Part shown: positions 55,344 through 63,005 of the stretch, piece by piece
Layout of the letters: each line of letters opens with the position of its first letter
Numbering within the stretch: position 1 is the first letter of the stretch
Assembly: GCA_016186145.1 (NCBI GenBank)
Contig: JACPMF010000006.1
Span: forward strand, 1 to 64,000
DNA: 64,000 nt
Reading direction: 5' to 3'
Origin: Candidatus Sungiibacteriota bacterium
Lineage (GTDB): Bacteria; Patescibacteria; Paceibacteria; Sungbacterales; SURF-37
The notes under the pieces: generated by a model
Databases searched by the model: none
What the model was told of the DNA's origin: nothing
What the model saw: only the letters and a program-made list of their open reading frames with translations
Program-made: the position numbers and the translations under genes

Positions 55344-57104
55344 ATGAATTCTCCAACCGAAGAAATCAAATCGCGAATAGACATCGCCGAGCTGGTGGGA
55401 GGGTATGTGCGCCTTATAAAAGCCGGCTCGAATTTCAAAGCGCTTTGCCCGTTCCATAAAGAAAAAACCCCGTCGTTTAACGTATCTCCAACACGGCAGA
55501 TTTGGCATTGCTTCGGGTGCGGCAAGGGCGGCGATCACTTTAAATTTGTAATGGAAATTGAGGGGCTTGATTTTCCGGAAGCACTCCAACTTCTCGCAAA
55601 ACGAGCCGGCGTCGAGTTAAAACGCGAAGACCCGCGCATACGCTCGGAAAGAAACCGCACATACGACCTTCTGGAGGAGGCCGCAAAATACTTCGCAGAT
55701 AATCTTGAGACAGTATCGGCGATCAAAACATATCTGAAAAAGCGCGGAGTAATCGACAAGACGATAACAGATTTTAGGATCGGGTTCAGCTTTGACTCGT
55801 GGGACGGCCTCCTTAGACATCTTCATAAAAAAAAATATGCCGATGCGGAAATAGAAAAAGCCGGTCTTGCCATAAAAGGCGAGGGCGGCAGCTGGTACGA
55901 CCGATTCCGCTCAAGAATTATGTTTCCCATAAATGATGTAAACGGACGCGTTGTGGGCTTCGGCGGGCGTATTTTTCAACCCATCGGCGACAGTCAACGG
56001 CCAACGGCCGAAGCGAAATACATAAATACCCCCCAAACGCTTGTTTATGACAAATCACGCGTGCTGTATGCCTTTGACAAGGCGAAAGAGTCAATCCGCA
56101 AGCAAAACACCTGCGTTATTGTGGAAGGATACATGGATGCGCTCATGTCGCACCAGGCCGGAGTCGTCAACACGGTTGCCGTTTCCGGAACCGCGTTGAC
56201 CGCAGAACAGCTCAAAGCAATCCGCCGTCTCGCCGAAACCGTAATCTCATGTTTTGACAGCGATCTCGCAGGCGAAGAAGCCACAAAACGAAGCATTGAT
56301 CTTGCCGTGGAGTTTGATTTTGAACGGAAGGCGGCAATCCTTCCACACGGAATTAAAGATCCTGCCGATGCCGTTCTCCAAAACCCGCAAGCGTGGCAAA
56401 AAGCAGTGCTTGAAGCGGTACCAATAACACAGCTCTTTTTTGACAATGCGCTTCTACGATTCAATCCGGAAACCTCCGAAGGGGCGAAAGCAATCGCGGC
56501 GGCAGTTTTGCCGGAAATCAAACGCCTCGCAAACGAAGTTGAAAAAGCCCATTGGATAAAAAAACTCGCCGGCGCCATTAGAATTTCCGAGGAGTCGGTT
56601 TGGAACGAATTTACCCGCCCAACCCCAGAGACACGCGTGGCAACGACAGCGGAAGCGGTAGAGAAAAGAACCCCCCAGAAAAGCCGGCACGAGCAGTTGG
56701 AAGAACTTGTACTCGGACTCATGGGGCTTTCCGTAAAAGCGCCCGAAATCTTCACAGGGCTCACCAGTGATATGTTTGTAAAAGAAGCCCACCGTGATAT
56801 ATTCAATGAATTGAAACAAAACGCGGGCAAAACCGCTACTCTTGTGCAAATTCAGACAGACCGGCTCAATCATCTAGCCTTTCGGGCCGAAGTTTTTCTT
56901 GCCGCTTCTCCGGATAAAGAAATTGAAGTCGGATCTATAGTCCGAGAATTCAAATCTGAACACTTAAAGCAAAAACGAGACGGTCTTTCCCGAAAAATCG
57001 CGGAGGCGGAAAAAACAGATGAAGAGACAATACTTGCCGCTCTCGTAAAAGAATATAAAGACACATGCGACGAAATTCTAAAAATATCAGCTAAAAAGGT
57101 TTAA
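55344..57104 (+). CDS. dnaG: DNA primase
   Basis: DnaG makes the RNA primers for replication. ATG at 55344 (MNSPTEEIKSRIDIAELV) gives 586 residues. The zinc finger CPFHKEKTPSF...HCFGCGKGGD (about 35-65), the Toprim core VEGYMDALMSHQAG (about 260-273) and SCFDSDLAGEEATKRS (about 305-320) are all present, followed by the helicase-binding C-terminal helical domain. The upstream in-frame extension is rejected because the family starts near IKSRIDI. rpoD follows after 18 bases, the classic dnaG-rpoD macromolecular synthesis pair. Confidence 0.95.
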   Translation: MNSPTEEIKSRIDIAELVGGYVRLIKAGSNFKALCPFHKEKTPSFNVSPTRQIWHCFGCGKGGDHFKFVMEIEGLDFPEALQLLAKRAGVELKREDPRIRSERNRTYDLLEEAAKYFADNLETVSAIKTYLKKRGVIDKTITDFRIGFSFDSWDGLLRHLHKKKYADAEIEKAGLAIKGEGGSWYDRFRSRIMFPINDVNGRVVGFGGRIFQPIGDSQRPTAEAKYINTPQTLVYDKSRVLYAFDKAKESIRKQNTCVIVEGYMDALMSHQAGVVNTVAVSGTALTAEQLKAIRRLAETVISCFDSDLAGEEATKRSIDLAVEFDFERKAAILPHGIKDPADAVLQNPQAWQKAVLEAVPITQLFFDNALLRFNPETSEGAKAIAAAVLPEIKRLANEVEKAHWIKKLAGAIRISEESVWNEFTRPTPETRVATTAEAVEKRTPQKSRHEQLEELVLGLMGLSVKAPEIFTGLTSDMFVKEAHRDIFNELKQNAGKTATLVQIQTDRLNHLAFRAEVFLAASPDKEIEVGSIVREFKSEHLKQKRDGLSRKIAEAEKTDEETILAALVKEYKDTCDEILKISAKKV

Positions 57105-57122
57105 TTATAGACGGAAGTTCAT

Positions 57123-58319
57123 ATGGTTAAGCAAAAACCGCAAACTAAACCAAAAGTCCCGCTGCCAAAAAAAGACACCTCAAAAAGCGGCAAATCACCG
57201 GGGTCGACAAAGAAAAAACTTCAACCGGCAAAAGGCAAGACAGCAGCAAAGAATCAATTCGGAGACGTTGAAACAAAAATCGACATTCTCGTCAAAAAGG
57301 GAAGAGAACGTGGTTTTGTCACATACTCCGAAATTCTTGCGCAGTTTCCCGCTATCGAAGAAGACATCCCGCTCCTCGAGGATATTTATCGCCGCTTCGA
57401 AGAACTCAACGTTGAAATTTTCGATACCTCGGAATTCATCAAAATTGACGAAGAGAAGAAAAAGAAAAAAGAAGAATCGTCGCGCGATGACGCTTCAGAC
57501 TCCGTGCAAATGTATTTGCGCGAGATCGGAAAAATTCCGCTCATTACCGGGGACCAAGAAAAGGAATTTGCGCGGCACATCGAGCGCGGAGATAATGAGG
57601 CGCGGGAGCAGCTTGCCAAGGCAAATCTCCGGCTCGTCGTATCCATTGCAAAACGCTATGTCGGCAGAAGTCCGCACCTGACGCTTCTCGACCTTATTCA
57701 AGAGGGAAATCTTGGCCTTTTCAAAGCGGTTGAAAAATTTGACTATCGGCGCGGCTTTAAGTTTTCGACATACGCAACATGGTGGATCAGGCAGGCAATT
57801 ACCCGCGCTCTCGCGGACCAGGCACGCACCATTCGCATCCCCGTGCATATGGTCGAGACAATATCAAAATTCCAACAGGTAAAACGCCGTCTTCTTCAGG
57901 ATCTCGGCCGCGAACCCTTGCCGGAAGAAATTGCCTCCGAGATGGGAATTGAGGTTGAAAAAGCCCACCATATTGCAAAAATTTCTCAAGAAACAGTTTC
58001 TCTCGAGTCGCCGGTGGGAGAAGACGACGAAGACTCGCTTCTTGGAGAATTCATTGTTGATGAAAAGACTTTATCGCCGGCTCAATCAGCCGCGCGAAAA
58101 CTTCTTCGTGAACAAATGATGAAAATAATCAATGACCTTTCTCCCCGGGAGCAGAAAATTTTGCGGCTGCGTTTCGGACTGGATGATGGCGTAACGCATA
58201 CGCTTGAGGAGGTTGGAAAAGAATTCGGCGTAACGCGCGAACGAATACGGCAAATTGAAGCAAAAGCTCTTGAACGAATGCGAACGCACGGATTGGTAAG
58301 AAAGCTCGAAGGGTATTAG
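57123..58319 (+). CDS. rpoD: Primary RNA polymerase sigma factor
   Basis: The 398-residue sigma-70 has a Lys/Pro-rich N-terminal extension (1-45), a region 1.1-like fold, region 1.2 (SVQMYLREIGKIPLIT, about 127), region 2 with the -10 binding helix YATWWIRQAITRALADQARTIRIP (about 217-240), region 3, and region 4 with VTRERIRQIEAKALERMR (about 368-385) that reads the -35 box. This fits the TTGACA and TATAAT promoters seen in the window. The large region 1-2 spacer of some sigma factors is absent. It follows dnaG by 18 bases. Confidence 0.95.
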   Translation: MVKQKPQTKPKVPLPKKDTSKSGKSPGSTKKKLQPAKGKTAAKNQFGDVETKIDILVKKGRERGFVTYSEILAQFPAIEEDIPLLEDIYRRFEELNVEIFDTSEFIKIDEEKKKKKEESSRDDASDSVQMYLREIGKIPLITGDQEKEFARHIERGDNEAREQLAKANLRLVVSIAKRYVGRSPHLTLLDLIQEGNLGLFKAVEKFDYRRGFKFSTYATWWIRQAITRALADQARTIRIPVHMVETISKFQQVKRRLLQDLGREPLPEEIASEMGIEVEKAHHIAKISQETVSLESPVGEDDEDSLLGEFIVDEKTLSPAQSAARKLLREQMMKIINDLSPREQKILRLRFGLDDGVTHTLEEVGKEFGVTRERIRQIEAKALERMRTHGLVRKLEGY

Positions 58320-58320
58320 T

Positions 58321-58408
58321 ACATGAATTATGAATTGTGAATAATGAATTAGGAATAACCAAATTTTCTATATTCATAATTCATAATTCCTGATTCCTGA
58401 TTCAAAAA
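58321..58408. repeat. AT-rich inverted repeat before murC (family 2, copy 3)
   Basis: ATGAATTATGAATTGTGAAT on the left against ATTCATAATTCATAATTCCT on the right. It fills the whole rpoD-murC gap and ends at the murC GTG. Confidence 0.75.
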
Positions 58409-59800
58409 GTGTCCGCAAACTCAAAAATACAACAAGTGCACTTCGTTGGTATCGGCGGTATCGGCGTTTCGGCCCTTGCCCGTTGGTATCACGCACAAAA
58501 GTGGATGGTAAGCGGATCGGATATTGAACCATCGGAAATTACCGATGCCCTAAAAAGCGAAGGTATTCTCATAACGACAGGTCCACACAAGGCGCAAAAC
58601 GTGCCTCCAAATACTGAACTGCTTATCTATACCGCCGCGGCAAAGAAAAACCCGGAGATGGAAGCGGCAAAAAGCCGAAATGTGAAAATACAGAGTTATG
58701 CGGAAGCGCTCGGCGGCATCACGAAAAAATACCTGACGATTGCTATTGCCGGTTCACATGGCAAAAGCACCACTACGGCGCTTATTTCTTTGATTCTCAC
58801 AAAAGCAGGATTCGATCCCACCGTCATTATCGGCACAAAGCTCCGTGAATTTGCCAATCCGTACGCATGGCGGGATCTTTGGCTCTCACCCGAGAATAGA
58901 AGTCTCGGCTCGAATTTTAGGGTGGGGTCATCGCCGATTCTCGTCATTGAAGCGGACGAATGGAACGGTTCTTTTTGGAACCATACGCCGGCGCTCACTG
59001 TCCTTACCAACGTGGACAAAGAACACCTTGACTCCTATAAAACAGAAGCGGGAGTACGCGCGGCATTTAGAAAATTCCTCCTTCGGACGCGGCCCGGCGG
59101 GCGAATTGTTGTGAATATCGATGACAAACCGGCACGCGACCTGGTAGATAGCTTGAAGAAAAAATATCCGGGCCGATTTAAGCAGAACGTCCATTCGTAT
59201 TCGGTATCCGAAAATACGGCCCCTGAAATCCGCGCCGCTATCCGCCTTCCCGGAAAACATGGCGCTTCAAACGCCCTTGCCGCGTATACTGTTGCAAAAA
59301 TTTTGAATGTCCCTGATGAAGTAACTAAACAGACTCTTTCTGAATTTGAAGGAGCGTGGCGGCGATTCGAATACATTGGGACGCTGAGCGGATCGCCGGT
59401 CATTGCCGATTACGCGCATCACCCAACCGAAGTCAAAAAAACCCTGGAGGCGGCGCGAACCCGATTTGGCAAAAAGAAGCTTATTACCGTCTTCCAGCCC
59501 CACCAGATCGAACGAACTCGTGCGCTATTTCAAGATTTTCAGAAAGCTTTTGGTGATGCCGATATCGTATGCTTTATTGATATTTACGAAGTTGCCGGCA
59601 GGGAACGAGGAATCCGGAATTCAAAAACAAGCGCGTTCAAGCTTGCCCAGTCACTGGCAAAAAACGGAGCAGACGCGCGCTATATTCCGTACCCGAGCAA
59701 ACTCAAAGAATTTCTCACGACGGAAGCGGGCTCAAATTCCGTTATCCTCATGCTCGGCGCCGGTTCGATTTGGAATATAAGCAAAGAAATTGTACAATAA
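58409..59800 (+). CDS. murC: UDP-N-acetylmuramate--L-alanine ligase
   Basis: MurC adds the first amino acid of the peptidoglycan stem peptide, using ATP. The 463-residue protein has the N-terminal Rossmann loop VGIGGIGVSALARW (about 12-25), the ATP loop AGSHGKSTTTALI (about 113-125), EADEW (about 182) and TNVDKEHLDSY (about 200), and the C-terminal ADYAHHPTEVKKTLEAAR (about 333-350). Start is GTG, at the border of a family-2 repeat, with no Shine-Dalgarno. With murA in this window it shows that a cell wall is made. ctpA follows after 25 bases. Confidence 0.95.
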   Translation: MSANSKIQQVHFVGIGGIGVSALARWYHAQKWMVSGSDIEPSEITDALKSEGILITTGPHKAQNVPPNTELLIYTAAAKKNPEMEAAKSRNVKIQSYAEALGGITKKYLTIAIAGSHGKSTTTALISLILTKAGFDPTVIIGTKLREFANPYAWRDLWLSPENRSLGSNFRVGSSPILVIEADEWNGSFWNHTPALTVLTNVDKEHLDSYKTEAGVRAAFRKFLLRTRPGGRIVVNIDDKPARDLVDSLKKKYPGRFKQNVHSYSVSENTAPEIRAAIRLPGKHGASNALAAYTVAKILNVPDEVTKQTLSEFEGAWRRFEYIGTLSGSPVIADYAHHPTEVKKTLEAARTRFGKKKLITVFQPHQIERTRALFQDFQKAFGDADIVCFIDIYEVAGRERGIRNSKTSAFKLAQSLAKNGADARYIPYPSKLKEFLTTEAGSNSVILMLGAGSIWNISKEIVQ

Positions 59801-59825
59801 ATAGCTGTGTAAACTCCGGCAATTC

Positions 59826-61043
59826 ATGAACTTATCGCCATCAACAAAACAAATAACGCTTGCGGTTGCGCTCTCTGCCATAATTTTGTCGGCGGTTTTT
59901 GCAGCCGGAGTATTCATAGGGTTTGAGCGAAAGGCCGCAATTGAACAGGTGAGTGGGGTTAGCGCGCCGGAAACCGGAAAACCGTCCGAGGTTGATTTTT
60001 CCCTGTTTTGGAAAGTTTGGGCGCGCCTTCAAGAAAAATATGTTGATCGCTCGCACATCGATTCGCAAAAGCAGGTTTGGGGGGCAATTTCCGGAATGGT
60101 GCGCGCTTTGGGTGATCCGTATACGAACTTTCTCCCGCCGGAAGATACAAAACAATTTCAGGAGGATTTAAACGGGGAATTCGGGGGGATAGGAGCAGAG
60201 CTTGGAATACGAAAAGAAGTACTTACCGTGATCACGCCGCTGAAAAATTCTCCGGCCCAGCGCGCAGGCTTAACGGCTGGCGACAAAATAATCAAAATCG
60301 ACGAAGAAGTCACTACCGGGCTTTCACTCGAAGGCGCGGTGCGCCTGATTCGGGGCGAAAAAGGAACTCCGGTTAAACTCTCTGTCCTGCGAAACGGGGA
60401 GGAAGCGCATGAATTTACAATCATCCGCGAAACAATAGTAATTCCGACGATTGAAACCAAAGAGCTTGGCAACGGCGTCTTCTACATACGGCTATTCAGC
60501 TTTAACGGGCCATCGCCTCAAATCTTCCGTGAAGCCGTTGGCGAATTCCTCGGGTCAAAAAATACAAAACTGGTACTTGATCTTCGCGGAAATGCGGGAG
60601 GGTTCCTCAACGCGGCGGTCGACATCGCCTCGTGGTTCCTGCGAGCAGGGGAGGTGGTTGCACGGGAAAAATACGGAGACGGTTCAGAAGATAATTATCG
60701 TTCAATCGGCAGGCGGCTTCTCGAGGACATTCCTACGGTAGTCCTAATTGACCAAGGATCAGCTTCAGCCTCTGAAATTCTTGCCGGCGCCCTTCGAGAT
60801 GTTCGCGGAATCAAACTCGTCGGGCAAAAATCGTTTGGAAAAGGATCGGTCCAAGAGCTGGTTGAACTTGATGACGGCGCGTCACTGAAGGTAACTATTG
60901 CAAAATGGCTTACCCCGTCAGGTAAAACCATCGACGGGGAGGGGTTGGAACCGGATGTAGTTGTTGAAATAAAAAAAGAAGATACCGAGGAAGGAAAAGA
61001 TCCGCAGTTAGATAAGGCGGTTGAGATATTAAAAGAATTATAA
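59826..61043 (+). CDS. ctpA: S41 family C-terminal processing peptidase
   Basis: This exported serine protease trims proteins at their C-termini. A membrane helix (about 12-35) precedes the N-terminal helical part, a PDZ domain (about 110-195: GIGAELGIRKEVLTVITPLKNSPAQRAG), and the catalytic domain with Ser in DQGSASASEILAGALRD (about 310-326) and Lys in GQKSFGKGSVQ (about 335-345). Length of 405 is normal. It lies 25 bases downstream of murC, consistent with a role in wall or envelope maintenance. Confidence 0.92.
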   Translation: MNLSPSTKQITLAVALSAIILSAVFAAGVFIGFERKAAIEQVSGVSAPETGKPSEVDFSLFWKVWARLQEKYVDRSHIDSQKQVWGAISGMVRALGDPYTNFLPPEDTKQFQEDLNGEFGGIGAELGIRKEVLTVITPLKNSPAQRAGLTAGDKIIKIDEEVTTGLSLEGAVRLIRGEKGTPVKLSVLRNGEEAHEFTIIRETIVIPTIETKELGNGVFYIRLFSFNGPSPQIFREAVGEFLGSKNTKLVLDLRGNAGGFLNAAVDIASWFLRAGEVVAREKYGDGSEDNYRSIGRRLLEDIPTVVLIDQGSASASEILAGALRDVRGIKLVGQKSFGKGSVQELVELDDGASLKVTIAKWLTPSGKTIDGEGLEPDVVVEIKKEDTEEGKDPQLDKAVEILKEL

Positions 61044-61091
61044 ATTTGGGGGCCCCACACAAAAAATTTCCTGCCCCGATTCAATCAAAAA

Positions 61092-61109
61092 GGCGCGCCA
61101 CAGCACGCC
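61092..61109 (-). terminator. Rho-independent terminator (minus strand)
   Basis: GGCGTGC / GCGCGCC with one wobble pair and a TGTG loop, followed by TTTTT on the minus strand. It serves the gene ending at 61131. Confidence 0.7.
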
Positions 61110-61130
61110 GTAAATAATGGTCGTATATTT

Positions 61131-61487
61131 TTATCTCTCGGTGTAATAAATTTGGAGAGCTGGGCCAGAACCATGGCCGCTAGCGTGCTGTTCCACAGGA
61201 ACGATACAAAGAATTTTCTTATCTGCAAATTTACGTGCGATATATTCTTTTACCGAGATACCGACAAAACGCCGTGCTTGACTATCAAAAAAGTACACAT
61301 AAATCCTGGAGAAATTTTGATGGTCTACTTCTAACTTAACCTCGTCTAGATACACAACATCAGCCGTGATTAAACCAGAACAATTTGTATCCGAGGCGTT
61401 TGCGCCATGATCGCCAGCATAAACGGGAGCAATCAGAATCGCAGTTAGTATGACTGTGATGCCGAAAACGACCCGGTAAATGAACAT
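61131..61487 (-). CDS. Small secreted protein with strong Shine-Dalgarno
   Basis: The 118-residue protein has a signal peptide (VVFGITVILTAILIAPVYA-G, residues 6-25), then a mature part of about 93 residues with two Cys (NCSGL and KILCIVP) and several His, possibly one disulfide. No family is recognised. GGAGGAG lies four to five bases before the ATG, a TTGACA-type promoter lies upstream and a terminator downstream, the same layout as the secreted gene at 3115. It interrupts the run of housekeeping genes between ctpA and rplI and is transcribed against them. Confidence 0.7.
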   Translation of the reverse strand: MFIYRVVFGITVILTAILIAPVYAGDHGANASDTNCSGLITADVVYLDEVKLEVDHQNFSRIYVYFFDSQARRFVGISVKEYIARKFADKKILCIVPVEQHASGHGSGPALQIYYTER

Positions 61488-61535
61488 ATTTCTCCTCCAG
61501 GGTTTAAAATTTCAAAATACCAACATAGTGTTCAA

Positions 61536-61563
61536 ATGGTAACACGGGGTATAAAAATGTCAA
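61536..61563 (-). promoter_or_regulatory. Promoter of the secreted gene at 61487 (minus strand)
   Basis: On the minus strand TTGACA (61563-61558), a 16-base spacer and TACCAT (61541-61536). The -10 is moderate. Confidence 0.55.
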
Positions 61564-61615
61564 AGGAGTTGGAAATAAAAATAGCCGGTTGGATACAGGG
61601 GGCGTTTTTTAGAAT

Positions 61616-62059
61616 ATGAAAGTTATATTTTTACAAGATATAGCAAAACTTGGTAAAAAACATGAAGTTAAGGATGTAAGCGACGGATACGCGCGGAATT
61701 TTTTGTTGCCGAGAGGTCTCGCAAAACCCGCCGGTGATACGGCATTAAAAGCCGTTGCCAAAGAAAAAGCTGTGGCCGGTCAAAGGGCGGCTGAAGAAAA
61801 AAAGCACTATGAGAACATTTCAAAAATGCTTGCTGATAAAGCTATTGTTATAAAAACCAAAGTAGGGGAGCGGGGAAAGGCGTTTGGCGCCGTGACCGCC
61901 GCACGCATCAATGACGCCCTAAGGCAAGAAAATATTTCAATTGAAAAAGAGTGGATCCTCCTCGATCATCCGATTAAAAAAACCGGAGAAGTAATAATTC
62001 CGGTGAGGTTTCCGCACGGGATTACCGGCGAAATCAGAATCAATATTATAGGAGAATAA
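61616..62059 (+). CDS. rplI: 50S ribosomal protein L9
   Basis: The 147-residue protein has the N-terminal rRNA-binding domain MKVIFLQDIAKLGKKHEVKDVSDGYARNFLLPRGLA, the long connecting helix, and the C-terminal domain ending GEIRINIIGE. L9 is missing from some CPR branches (Microgenomates), so its presence helps to place the organism in another branch such as Parcubacteria. No Shine-Dalgarno is seen. It converges with rpmA. Confidence 0.95.
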   Translation: MKVIFLQDIAKLGKKHEVKDVSDGYARNFLLPRGLAKPAGDTALKAVAKEKAVAGQRAAEEKKHYENISKMLADKAIVIKTKVGERGKAFGAVTAARINDALRQENISIEKEWILLDHPIKKTGEVIIPVRFPHGITGEIRINIIGE

Positions 62060-62069
62060 AAAACGATAA

Positions 62070-62348
62070 CTAAACCGCGAGAACATTGATAACACTAACT
62101 CGTCTCATTCTTCCGTTGAATTTTGTTTTCCGCCTTTCTGTAAACTTCACAACGCCGGAGTGCATTGCATACAGCGTATCGTCTCCGCCTCTTTTCACAT
62201 TCTTTCCAGGGTAAAACTTCGTCCCTCGCTGGCGAATTAAAATAGAACCGGCATTCACGCGTTCTCCATCGAATTTTTTAACCCCCAGGTATTTGGGCCC
62301 GGAATCCCGGGCATTTTTTGCAGCTCCGGAAGATTTTGTATGTGCCAT
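62070..62348 (-). CDS. rpmA: 50S ribosomal protein L27
   Basis: ATG at 62348 gives MAHTKSSGAAKNARDSGPKYLGVKKFDGERVNAGSILIRQRGTKFYPG, the constant L27 N-terminus, in 92 residues. The family-typical Phe-rich cleavable N-terminal extension of Firmicutes is absent. An upstream ATG twelve codons earlier is rejected. Normally L27 follows L21, but rplU is 30 kb away on the other strand. It is divergent from the small membrane protein gene across a 100-bp inverted repeat. Confidence 0.95.
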   Translation of the reverse strand: MAHTKSSGAAKNARDSGPKYLGVKKFDGERVNAGSILIRQRGTKFYPGKNVKRGGDDTLYAMHSGVVKFTERRKTKFNGRMRRVSVINVLAV

Positions 62349-62390
62349 TTTTGCCAGCGAGTCCGTTAGGACGAGATGTTGCAAAAATGA

Positions 62391-62498
62391 GCATCCCGTA
62401 CTAAAATTTATCGGACTAAGTTAGATGCGAATTGTTAATTTTAAGTAAGCTCCCGGCCAAACTTATACAGGCTGGATGTAAATTTTAGTGCGGGATGC
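62391..62498. repeat. 108-bp inverted repeat (family 4)
   Basis: GCATCCCGTACTAAAATTTA (62391-62410) is complementary with one wobble to TAAATTTTAGTGCGGGATGC (62479-62498). The right arm resembles that of the rpsD-linked repeat. It lies between the divergent rpmA and the gene at 62598. Confidence 0.8.
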
Positions 62499-62597
62499 CA
62501 TCTGCCCTAGATGGAGCTGGGTCAGACTTGGCGAAGCGCGCCATGCCTTATTTACAAAAGCCATAAAAGGGCGGGGTGCCAATACTTAATATTTTTT

Positions 62598-62999
62598 ATG
62601 CTATCAAACCACCTCAAAAAACTCAATACCCTTCTTTCCGCGCACAAAACCGATCTTTCGGTAGCGTTTTTAATTTTTCTGGCAAGCATGGCCAGTTTCG
62701 GCCTTGGCCGCCTTTCATCCGTATGGCCGAAAAAAGAGCCGATCACCGTTACGGAAAATGATAAATTACAAATGCTGAATGCTGAATCAAAAAACAGGCG
62801 AAATGTTGCGGCTTCATCATTCATCATTCAGAATTCAGCATTAAGCAAATATGTTGCATCAAAATCAGGCAGCGCGTATCATTTTCCATGGTGCGCCGGA
62901 GCGCAAAAAATAAAAGATAAAAATAAAATCTTGTTTAATTCAAAAGAAGAAGCGGAAAAAGCCGGATACAAACCGGCAGGGAACTGCCCGGGGTTATAG
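62598..62999 (+). CDS. Membrane-anchored protein with Ada-type metal-binding-like end
   Basis: ATG at 62598 gives 133 residues. One membrane helix (VAFLIFLASMASFGLG, about 18-33) is followed by a linker and a C-terminal part YVASKSGSAYHFPWCAGAQKI...NSKEEAEKAGYKPAGNCPG (about 90-133). That end matches the small metal-binding fold of the Ada N-terminus and related extracellular nuclease tails, with only two Cys left, so metal binding is doubtful. The linker (about 57-83) is encoded by an AT-rich inverted repeat, apparently inserted in frame. No ribosome site is seen. Confidence 0.65.
   Translation: MLSNHLKKLNTLLSAHKTDLSVAFLIFLASMASFGLGRLSSVWPKKEPITVTENDKLQMLNAESKNRRNVAASSFIIQNSALSKYVASKSGSAYHFPWCAGAQKIKDKNKILFNSKEEAEKAGYKPAGNCPGL
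62770..62848. repeat. Inverted repeat inside the coding sequence at 62598
   Basis: AAATGCTGAATGCTGAATC on the left and CATTCAGAATTCAGCATTA on the right are complementary. The repeat is read through in frame and supplies the linker between membrane helix and metal-binding-like end. Confidence 0.65.
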
Positions 63000-63005
63000 T
63001 CTTTA

